Assembly (NCBI GenBank): GCA_041477815.1
Contig: JBGOUV010000070.1
Span: 1-20,835 of the forward strand
DNA length: 20,835 nucleotides
Source: JBGOUV01 sp041477815
GTDB lineage: Bacteria; Acidobacteriota; Terriglobia; Bryobacterales; JACQDG01
Direction: 5' to 3'
The notes under the pieces were generated by a model. The model made no database searches. It worked only from the letters and a program-made list of their open reading frames with translations, and was not told where the DNA came from. Positions within the stretch are counted from its first letter, which is position 1. Each line of letters begins with the position of its first letter. The position numbers were made by a program, and so were the translations under genes. Below, in pieces: positions 14,747-20,835 of the stretch.

Positions 14747-14906
14747 GCACAGGGCCGTTCAGAGCACTCTCCGACTTCCCGACAAGTGGCCGCCGACCCG
14801 AGGGTAAAGCCTTCGGTCTACCCCTGCGCCGTTAGGCAGGACCTATGGACAAGCTGGTGCAACAGCGGGACCGCGTGGGCAGAGCAGGAGGCGCCTCAAT
14901 CGTGGT

Positions 14907-14922
14907 AGTCTCTCAGGAGACT
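14907..14922 (+). promoter_or_regulatory. Hairpin over the ribosome-binding site of the beta-propeller gene
   Basis: AGTCTC-TCAG-GAGACT forms a perfect 6-bp stem with a 4-nt loop that ends one base before the ATG at 14924. The AGGAG ribosome-binding site is split between loop and stem, so folding of the mRNA would hinder initiation. TAGTCT at 14906-14911 could instead act as a -10. Confidence 0.4.
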
Positions 14923-14923
14923 C

Positions 14924-16762
14924 ATGTCCTGCCTCACCCGGTGCCTCGGTGTCTGCGGTTTCGTTCTTCTCTCAGCTAATACTCCGCTCACGCTCGTCTA
15001 TGCCCAAGCGGGGTCCAGTTCGTCGGCCGCGGCTCTGGTGCTGAAGGGGGAGACAACCGCCACCGATGTCGCACGCGACGGCCGACCTCTTCTGTTCATT
15101 GACTGGACTATGGGCGAGCTGGTTATCCGCGATCTCGCCACCCAGATGGACAGGCGCCTCACCCCCAAGCGCCCCACCGACAAGGGCTACCCCGGCACCG
15201 CTGTCATTTCCCGCGACGGCCAACAGATCGCCTTTAACTGGTATATGCCCGAAGGTCTGGAACTCAGGGTGATGCCGGTCTCCGGCGGCGAGCCGCGCAT
15301 CCTTGACGCGGGCAAGGGCACCCAGTCCAGGGTCCACGGCTGGACGCCGGATGGCCGGGAACTGCTTGTTGTCCGCGCATCCAGCCTGGAAAAGACGGCG
15401 GACCTTGGATTCTTTCACATCGAAACCGGGCAGTTCCGCCGCGTGGCCGCAACCCAAGGCTCAGCGCACGCCAGGCTCTCGCCCGACGGCTCACGCATCA
15501 TCCTCTCCGAACTCTCGCGCGAGGACCCCACACAGAGTGACATCCGTTTGATCGACTGCGCCACGGGGAATGCCCGCTTGCTCCTGGGAGGCCGCTTCGA
15601 CGATTATTCACCCGACTGGGCTCCGGATGGGCAAAGCATCTACTTCCTCAGCGATCGCGGTCGGAAGCCTCAGCTCTGGACCCTGCGGCTTGCTCCCGGC
15701 GTGCGCGAGCCCGAACCGCTGCATGACCTCGTCGATGGGGACTTGGCAATCGTGGGCGTCACCGAGGACAGCAGGGTATTGGTTGACGCCGACGACATCG
15801 GGGGCACCGATTCCTATCTGGGGGTTGTCGATTGGAGTACGGGACGCGTCACAGACGTGCGGCAACTCCGCAACCCGCCCTACAAAGGGTCGCGAAGGGC
15901 CGTTCCCTCGCCTGACGGCAAACGGGTAGCGTTCCTACGCCGGGGCCGCGGGTACGGGGTCCGGCCAGGGTGGCAGATTCCTGTGGTGCAGTCCGACGAC
16001 GGGCGCCAGGAACGGGTGTACTCCACCGCCCTGACCTTGCGGGACGAGCCAGCGTGGTATCCCGACGGCCGGGCTCTGCTGTTCGCCATGCCTCCGCAAG
16101 GGGCCGTGGGTGATTCCCCGGGACGGAATTGGCGCTTCGTGCGGCTGGATCTAGCGACGGGCGAGTACCGCGACGTGGGAGGCGCCAACTCTAAGGGTTT
16201 GGTGCGGATGGCCGGTCTGACGGAACGCTCCCTGTTCTACCTGCTTAGCGACTACAGCGGCGTAGACGTGGTGAGAGCCTTGGACTGGACAACAGGCGCG
16301 AGCCGGGAGGTGTTCCGACCGACGGGCAGCGATACGGTCTTTGCTGATGTGGCAGTCTTGGGCGAGGGCGAGCGGATCGCATTGGCGCTCTGGCGCGGGG
16401 GCAAACGGGCGGCCATCTCAGTGATTACTTTCCCCGGCAGGGATCCGGTGCAGGTGGGTGAGGTGGAAGCCAACTCCCGGCCGCAGTTGGTCTGGTGCTC
16501 GGATGGCAAGTCGCTCCTGGTAAGTGGCCGCCTGGAGGGCAGGCAGGGAGTCTGGCGCATTCCAGTGGACGGCGGCTCGCCCCAACGCCTCAGCCTGGAG
16601 GAGACGGACATCACCGAAGTGCGCCTGAGCGGCGACGGCCGGCGCATTGCCTTCACCAGGCGCATTCCGCGGCCCAGAGAGGTGTGGGCGTACCCATCAA
16701 GCGTGGCTAAACCAAGCGAGCCTGCTGCAAAGACAGCCTCACACAGTACAAAGCGCAAGTAA
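14924..16762 (+). CDS. Secreted TolB-like / PD40 beta-propeller protein
   Basis: The 612-residue protein has an N-terminal signal peptide (about 1-29, ending LVYAQA) and then repeated WD40-like PD40 blades. Typical hits are RLSPDGSRIILS (about 184-195), SPDWAPDGQSIYFLSDR (229-245), PSPDGKRVAFLRR, EPAWYPDGRALLFAMP, VWCSDGKSLLVSG and RLSGDGRRIAFTRR near the end. About 10-12 blades are likely, possibly two propellers. Relatives serve as periplasmic scaffolds (TolB) or as N-terminal propellers of S9 peptidases. Here no hydrolase, kinase or DNA-binding domain follows; the protein ends in a short basic tail (STKRK). A hairpin covers its ribosome-binding site. Partner and role are unknown. Confidence 0.82.
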   Translation: MSCLTRCLGVCGFVLLSANTPLTLVYAQAGSSSSAAALVLKGETTATDVARDGRPLLFIDWTMGELVIRDLATQMDRRLTPKRPTDKGYPGTAVISRDGQQIAFNWYMPEGLELRVMPVSGGEPRILDAGKGTQSRVHGWTPDGRELLVVRASSLEKTADLGFFHIETGQFRRVAATQGSAHARLSPDGSRIILSELSREDPTQSDIRLIDCATGNARLLLGGRFDDYSPDWAPDGQSIYFLSDRGRKPQLWTLRLAPGVREPEPLHDLVDGDLAIVGVTEDSRVLVDADDIGGTDSYLGVVDWSTGRVTDVRQLRNPPYKGSRRAVPSPDGKRVAFLRRGRGYGVRPGWQIPVVQSDDGRQERVYSTALTLRDEPAWYPDGRALLFAMPPQGAVGDSPGRNWRFVRLDLATGEYRDVGGANSKGLVRMAGLTERSLFYLLSDYSGVDVVRALDWTTGASREVFRPTGSDTVFADVAVLGEGERIALALWRGGKRAAISVITFPGRDPVQVGEVEANSRPQLVWCSDGKSLLVSGRLEGRQGVWRIPVDGGSPQRLSLEETDITEVRLSGDGRRIAFTRRIPRPREVWAYPSSVAKPSEPAAKTASHSTKRK

Positions 16763-16822
16763 GCGTTAGTCGCCAGCGTCTACCGATTGTCCGCCGCGTC
16801 AATCGAGATACCGCGAGTCACG

Positions 16823-17530
16823 CTATTCCGAAGCCCCACGGCCCACGTTCCGGAGCGCCGCTTCCAACTCCGCGGGCCGGAACCCCCACGGGCCCGCCGC
16901 GCTCTTGTAGGCCACCAGCCCCTCGCGGTCGATCAGGTAGAGCCGATCGGGCCAGCCGGTATAGGCCGCTTCGGTGGAGTTGCGGAAGTCGTCCACCAGC
17001 GCCGGCAGCTCGATCCCCAGCTTGCGGACGCAGCTTCCGGCCACCTCCAGACGCTCGTCGAAGCTCTGCGGCGTCTCGATCACGACCTCGTCCCGGCGAT
17101 TGACCTGCAACTGCCAGGCGTCACTGGCGTGGGCCTCGTAAATGTAAACGACGAAGAAGGCCGCCTTTTCTCTATACTCTTGATACATGCGATTGAGCGC
17201 GGGAACCTCCCGGCGGAAGGGCGGTCAAGTGTAGCTCCCGAACACCAGCACCACGGGCTTCGCGCCGCGCAGCGACCCCAGCCGCACGCGGGCCTTGCGG
17301 TCCAGCGTGTCCAGCTCGAAGTCGGGCGCCGGGTCGCCCACCCGCAAGGTCCCGCTCCGCGCCTGCAGCCACAGCGGCCGGAACGGCAGCGCCAGCATCG
17401 CCGGCGGCGGCACCCGGGCCATGAACCGGGTGAACTGATCGGGCGGCCGCCGCATGGCGAACCACAGCACCCCCACCGCCAAGCCATAAATGACCGCGAC
17501 AGCAGCCACGACGCGGACCAGAACCCTCAT
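16823..17530 (-). CDS. Putative selenoprotein: iodothyronine-deiodinase-like thioredoxin-fold protein, in-frame TGA read as selenocysteine
   Basis: An ORF from the ATG at 17530 and another ending at 16823 are in the same phase, separated only by TGA at 17225-17227. Reading that codon as Sec gives 235 residues. Residues 1-26 form a membrane anchor (LVRVVAAVAVIYGLAVGVLWF), as in animal deiodinases. DPAPDFELDTLD (66-77) begins the redoxin-type fold. The active site reads VLVFGSYT-U102-PPFRREVP, equivalent to FGSCT-U-P in vertebrate deiodinases. YIYEAHASDAW (129-139) matches the diagnostic YIEEAHASDGW, and the end (PDRLYLID, YKSAAGPWGF, PAELEAAL) also matches. A SECIS-like hairpin follows the TGA. 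The fold suggests thiol/selenol redox or reductive dehalogenation chemistry at the membrane; the substrate is unknown. The alternative is a nonsense-mutated Cys gene, but conservation on both sides and the hairpin argue against it. It is divergent from the ADOP gene with a shared promoter. Confidence 0.86.
17200..17212 (-). promoter_or_regulatory. Candidate bacterial SECIS element
   Basis: Starting 12 nt after the in-frame TGA, CGGGA-GGT-TCCCG folds into a perfect 5-bp stem with a GGU apical loop. Two further pairs are possible below if one C is bulged. E. coli-type SECIS elements lie directly downstream of UGA with a stem starting about 11 nt later and a G/U-containing loop bound by SelB, so both spacing and loop fit. 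The hairpin is also coding (RREVPA region). Confidence 0.65.
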
Positions 17531-17543
17531 CCTGTCCGCATGC

Positions 17544-17550
17544 TATCATA
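17544..17550. promoter_or_regulatory. Symmetric bidirectional -10 (TATCATA) between deiodinase-like and ADOP genes
   Basis: TATCAT (17544-17549) on the plus strand is 22 nt before the ADOP ATG, and TATGAT (17550-17545) on the minus strand is 20 nt before the deiodinase-like ATG. The whole intergenic gap is 35 bp, so a single shared element likely drives both genes. It has the same TATCnTA form as the element at 12143-12149. Confidence 0.5.
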
Positions 17551-17565
17551 CTGGCCACCGCTGCC

Positions 17566-19911
17566 ATGATCCTCGACCTCCGGTACGCCCTCCGCGCCCT
17601 TCGTCGCAACCCCGGATTCGCCGCCGTCGCCATTCTCGTCCTGGCCCTCGGCCTCGGCGCCAATGCCGCCATCTTCAGCGTCTTCCACGCCGTCTGGCTC
17701 CGGCCGCTGCCCTACCGCGAGTCCGAACGGCTGGTTATGGTATGGGATCAGCTCACCAAGCTGAACCTCGACCGTTTCCCCGCGCCCTTCGCCCACTACT
17801 ACGACTATCGCGACCAGAACCGCGTCTTCGAAGACCTCGCTGCCTTCAGCCCGGCGGAGTTCAACCTCACCGGCGCAGGCGCCTCCCCCGAGCGCGTCGC
17901 GGGCCTGCGGGTCACCGCCAACCTGTTCCCACTGCTGGGCGTCGCGGCGGCGCTGCCCCCGGGCGACAATGTCGTGCTGCTGAGCCACGCCCTGTGGCAG
18001 CGCCGCTTTGGCGCCGACCGCCAGCTCACCGGCAGGTCCATCCAGCTCGACGGCAGCCCCTATACCGTAGCCGGCATCCTGCCGGCGGAGCTGCGCACCG
18101 CCCCGCTGGACGCCGACCTGTTCGTTCCGCTCGTCCTCCGGCCCGATCCCACGCGCAGCGCCGGCGCGGTGCAGATGCTGGCCCGCTTGAAGCCCGGCGT
18201 GTCGCTCCCGCAGGCCCTGGCCGGCCTGAAGGCCGTAGCCGCGAACCTGGAGCGCCAGTATCACCCCTACCGCGGACCCCAGGGCCAGGACGCCGGCTAC
18301 AACGTGACCGTCGCCGGCCTGCGCGACGAGCTGTACGGACGACTCCGCCGGCCGCTGGACGTGCTCCTGGGCGCGGTGGGCCTGCTGTTGCTGGCGGCCT
18401 GCGCCAACGTCGCCAACCTGCTCCTGGCCCGCGCCGCCGCCCGCCACCAGGAGATCGTCATCCGTCAGGCCCTCGGCGCCAGCCGCTGGCAGTTGGTTCG
18501 CCAGATGCTCGTCGAGAGCGCCCTGCTTTCGCTGTGCGGCGCCGCCGCCGGCCTCCTGCTGGCCCGCTGGAGCCTCGACGCCTTGCTCGCCCTCGCCCCC
18601 GAGAACCTCCCCCCCGTCCACCTCAATCCCGCCGTCCTCGGCTTCTCGCTGCTTCTGGCCCTGCTGACCACGGTCGTCTTCGGCCTGGCGCCGGCCCTGC
18701 GCCTTCGCCCCCTCGCCCCGTCGCTCGTGACCGCCGAAGTCGCCCTCTCCCTCACCCTCCTGATCGCGGCCGGACTCCTCACCAAGAGCCTTTTCGCCCT
18801 CCAGCACGTCAACCCCGGCTTCCGTCCCGACCAGCTTCTCACCCTGCGGATTAGCCTCCCGCGCCAGCAATACGGGCCACCTAACGGGGCTCCGGAGAAC
18901 CACCAGGCGGCCGCCTTCTACCGCCAGCTTCTGGAGCGCCTGGAGAGCACGCCGGGCGTGACCGCCGCGGGCGTGTCCACCAGGCTCCCGCTCGCCGGCG
19001 GCCCCGGCGCCGATCCGTTCAGCATCGAGGGACGCCCCTATGCCTCCTCCGGCCCCGTCCGCCAGGTGGTCCACTCGCAAGTCGTGAGCCCCGGCTATTT
19101 CCGGGCCATGGGCATCCGGCTCGCAGCCGGCCGCCTTTTCACCGAGCGCGACGCGCCGGGCGCCGAGCCGGTAGTGATTATCAATGAAACCATGGCCCGC
19201 GGCTTCTGGCCCGACCCGCAGGACCCGCCGCTCGGCAAACGCATCGTGCTCGGCGCCCCGCGGCCCGGCTCCGTCTGGCTCACCATCGTGGGCATAGCCG
19301 GCGACGTTCGTATAGCCGGACTCGACCGCACCCCCCTGCCCCAGATGTACGTGCCGCTGCCGCAGTCACCGGCCCGGTCGGTGGCCCTGGTCCTGCGCGC
19401 CTCGGGCGACAGCGCCACCCTGGCCGGACTGGCTCGGGCCGCCGTCGCCTCCCTCGATCCGGAGCAGCCCGTCTACGACGTCCGAACCATGGAGCAGCGC
19501 CTCGCGGCGACCCTCGCTCCGCCTCGCTTCCAGACCTTCTTGCTGGGTTCCTTTGCGGTCCTGGCCCTGCTGCTGGCCTCCGCCGGGATCTACGGGGTCG
19601 TCTCCTACGGCGTCGCCCGCGGCACCCGCGAGATGGGCATCCGCATGGCCCTGGGCGCCGAGCCCGCCGGCGTCCGGGCTCTCGTCCTCCGCCGGGGCCT
19701 GACCCCGGTTCTAGTCGGCCTCGCCCTCGGCCTGGCCGCCGCTCTGGCGCTAAGCCGCGTGCTCTCGTCGCTGCTCTACCAGGTAAGTCCCGCCGACCCC
19801 CTGATCTTCGCCACTGCCCCCCTGGCGCTGTTTCTCGCCGCCCTAGCCGCCTGCTATCTCCCCGCCCGCCGCGCCGCCCGCATCGACCCCATGTCCGCTT
19901 TGCGCGAGTAG
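17566..19911 (+). CDS. ADOP-type ABC transporter permease (duplicated MacB_PCD/FtsX)
   Basis: The 781-residue protein begins DLRYALRALRRNPGFAAVAI, the usual start of acidobacterial duplicated orphan permeases. It has two copies of the module: membrane helix (about 17-43), periplasmic MacB_PCD region, then an FtsX block with three helices (about 264-380), followed by a second helix (388-405), second periplasmic region, and second FtsX block from about 660 to the end (RTREMGIRMALGAEP onward, ending PARRAARIDPMSALRE). MacB-type permeases act as mechanotransmitters coupling a cytoplasmic ATPase to periplasmic events. No ATPase or membrane-fusion gene is adjacent, hence orphan. Two linkers look shorter than I expect: between LLGV and LLSHALW (about 125-143) and between the first FtsX block and AEVALSL (380-395). 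The start has no clear ribosome-binding site. Confidence 0.93.
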   Translation: MILDLRYALRALRRNPGFAAVAILVLALGLGANAAIFSVFHAVWLRPLPYRESERLVMVWDQLTKLNLDRFPAPFAHYYDYRDQNRVFEDLAAFSPAEFNLTGAGASPERVAGLRVTANLFPLLGVAAALPPGDNVVLLSHALWQRRFGADRQLTGRSIQLDGSPYTVAGILPAELRTAPLDADLFVPLVLRPDPTRSAGAVQMLARLKPGVSLPQALAGLKAVAANLERQYHPYRGPQGQDAGYNVTVAGLRDELYGRLRRPLDVLLGAVGLLLLAACANVANLLLARAAARHQEIVIRQALGASRWQLVRQMLVESALLSLCGAAAGLLLARWSLDALLALAPENLPPVHLNPAVLGFSLLLALLTTVVFGLAPALRLRPLAPSLVTAEVALSLTLLIAAGLLTKSLFALQHVNPGFRPDQLLTLRISLPRQQYGPPNGAPENHQAAAFYRQLLERLESTPGVTAAGVSTRLPLAGGPGADPFSIEGRPYASSGPVRQVVHSQVVSPGYFRAMGIRLAAGRLFTERDAPGAEPVVIINETMARGFWPDPQDPPLGKRIVLGAPRPGSVWLTIVGIAGDVRIAGLDRTPLPQMYVPLPQSPARSVALVLRASGDSATLAGLARAAVASLDPEQPVYDVRTMEQRLAATLAPPRFQTFLLGSFAVLALLLASAGIYGVVSYGVARGTREMGIRMALGAEPAGVRALVLRRGLTPVLVGLALGLAAALALSRVLSSLLYQVSPADPLIFATAPLALFLAALAACYLPARRAARIDPMSALRE

Positions 19912-20048
19912 GGCAGCCCTTCCCTGACCGATTGAATCGCGATTGGATCGCAGGTGTAGAAAGCGATCTCGCGGGCGGCGGGACCGCGGCAAAGCGGAAC
20001 TGACCTTCCGGGGTAAGCCCGAAAGAGACGGGGATGCTGGGAACTCCT

Positions 20049-20060
20049 TTACGGTCGCGG
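20049..20060. repeat. Half copy of the stop-codon palindrome
   Basis: TTACGGTCGCGG is identical to 14108-14119, the right arm of the palindrome at the clpP/oxidoreductase junction. In both places it supplies the end of a minus-strand gene as EPRP-stop. I find no matching left arm downstream, so it cannot form the same hairpin here. Confidence 0.5.
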
Positions 20061-20835
20061 TTCGGCGCCGCCGCCACCAGCCCTGGCCGATTCCGGACCC
20101 GAGCCGCCGCGGTTCAGGTGCAGCACCACCGGGGTAACCTCGAAGGGCATCTTCTCGCTGGGGCTCAGCAGCGCGACCGGTTTCGTCTTCATCAGGGTGA
20201 TGTGGTTGGTCCACGGGTCCAGCCGGACGCGGGAGCCGAGCGGGAGAGCGGCAATCTGCTCGATCTTGTCTTCTTCGAGCGGCGGCGCCTGGCTGGCGAG
20301 GCCGGCGAGGCGGACCAGATTGTCGCCGCCGGTGAGCTGGTTACCGAGGTTGGCTGCGATCAGGTGGGTCAAGTGGGGGGCCCGTGCGGCGAGGGCCTTT
20401 AGGAACAGGCCGGCGCCCGAGAGCTTGTCCTTGTAAGGAGACCGCGCCAGAATCTCGACCGTACGCTTGCCGGCGGCTTCGATTTCACCGGCGGGCCGGA
20501 CGAACCGCAGGCGCTGGAGGATCTCGGCCTCGGGAAAGATGGTGCGATCGCTGAAGGCGAACATGGTTTCCGTCCGGTGGCCGAGGGAGATGTGGGCCAG
20601 CTCATCGGCCAGGACCATGGCCAGACTGGCTTCGTCCGGCAGCACGTCGATCAGGCCGCGGCTGATCACAATGGTCCGGCCGAGGGAAAAGGTTTCGAGC
20701 GGAGTAGTCAGCAGGACACGGCACTGCACTTCCAGATTCAGTTCATTGGTGACAATCAGGTTGTTAACCACGGTGTTGAGGACCTGCTCGACGTCTCCTT
20801 TGGGGGCCAGCAGGCCGCTGCGCTCGAGGCGGTCG
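20049..20835 (-). CDS. M48-like metallopeptidase homologue with altered zinc motif, 5' end beyond window
   Basis: The frame is open from the right edge to the TAA at 20049 (about 261 visible residues), so the N-terminus is missing. The segment TIVISRGLIDVLPDEASLAM followed by VLADELAHISLGHRTE is the M48/Oma1-type core, where one expects HExxH. Here the first zinc-ligand His is Asp (GAT at 20606-20604), giving DExxH; Glu, the second His and the following Gly-His remain. After the core comes a helical region (about 90-190), a PFEVTPVVLHLNRGG segment and a Gly-rich tail ending AEPRP. It may be a pseudoenzyme or use Asp as a ligand. A GTG at 20771 could be called as a start by software, but coding clearly continues upstream (DRLERSGLL). 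Confidence 0.75.
   Translation of the reverse strand, partial: DRLERSGLLAPKGDVEQVLNTVVNNLIVTNELNLEVQCRVLLTTPLETFSLGRTIVISRGLIDVLPDEASLAMVLADELAHISLGHRTETMFAFSDRTIFPEAEILQRLRFVRPAGEIEAAGKRTVEILARSPYKDKLSGAGLFLKALAARAPHLTHLIAANLGNQLTGGDNLVRLAGLASQAPPLEEDKIEQIAALPLGSRVRLDPWTNHITLMKTKPVALLSPSEKMPFEVTPVVLHLNRGGSGPESARAGGGGAEPRP

Noticed and set aside
14735..14906. Possible small RNA or small gene between clpP and the propeller gene
   Set aside because: No ORF with support, no clear terminator and no recognisable RNA structure.
17225..17227. TGA as a simple nonsense mutation splitting a redoxin gene into two ORFs
   Set aside because: Phase and similarity are maintained across the stop, there are no other lesions, the TGA falls at the known Sec site of the family, and a SECIS-like hairpin follows. 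Not excluded until Sec machinery is shown.
17490..18854. Pro/Arg-rich 454-residue plus-strand frame
   Set aside because: It overlaps the ADOP permease in another phase and has the Arg/Pro-rich composition typical of a shadow in high-GC DNA.
17527..19080. 517-residue minus-strand frame rich in Gly, Glu and Ala
   Set aside because: Antisense shadow of the ADOP permease; no domain and implausible composition.
19912..20048. Possible terminator or small gene after the ADOP permease
   Set aside because: Only a weak AGGGC/CCCT pairing right after the stop; nothing else stands out in this 137-bp gap.

Overview
This GC-rich window carries ordinary bacterial genes on both strands. It most resembles an Acidobacteriota genome of the Solibacter/Bryobacter kind. 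The main reasons are a large single-gene MacB/FtsX-type permease of the ADOP class (17566-19911) plus a decayed remnant of a second one (about 4484-4589), many short independent transcription units, and abundant exported enzymes. The placement is inferred from gene content; no rRNA or other phylogenetic marker is present. I found no tRNA, rRNA, CRISPR array or intact mobile element.

Layout. On the minus strand, 4231 down to 1 is a tight four-gene unit: a MaoC-type hydratase, a thiamine-diphosphate enzyme with a twin-arginine signal, a [2Fe-2S] subunit, and a molybdenum hydroxylase large subunit (also with a Tat signal) that runs off the left edge. A roughly 410-bp gap follows, holding a perfect 14-bp palindrome, short tandem repeats and the permease remnant. 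Next come a secreted alpha/beta hydrolase (+), a conserved 487-residue protein of unknown function (-), and a VapBC-like toxin-antitoxin pair (+) whose toxin has lost a normal start codon. A minus-strand block then encodes an M20 metallopeptidase, an EamA transporter, an HtrA/Deg protease and a small lysine-rich peptidoglycan-binding-domain protein. On the plus strand follow a SAM methyltransferase and a Gfo/Idh/MocA oxidoreductase, convergent with clpP, then a secreted beta-propeller protein.

The most important find is at 16823-17530 (minus). Two adjacent reading frames in the same phase are separated by one TGA codon (17225-17227). Read through, they give a 235-residue membrane-anchored protein closely resembling the iodothyronine deiodinase family, with the TGA exactly where deiodinases carry selenocysteine. 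A hairpin with a GGU apical loop begins 12 nt after the TGA, as expected for a bacterial SECIS element. A routine gene caller would split or discard this gene. It is divergent from the ADOP permease, and the two share a symmetric -10 element. The window ends in a partial M48-type peptidase in which the first zinc-binding histidine is replaced by aspartate.

Regulatory themes. Several genes have a TATnnT-like -10 hexamer only 12-22 nt before the start codon, which suggests leaderless or very short-leader transcripts. Two divergent pairs share TATCnTA heptamers that read as a -10 on both strands. A palindromic element spans both stop codons of the oxidoreductase/clpP convergent pair, and half of it recurs at the M48 gene end.
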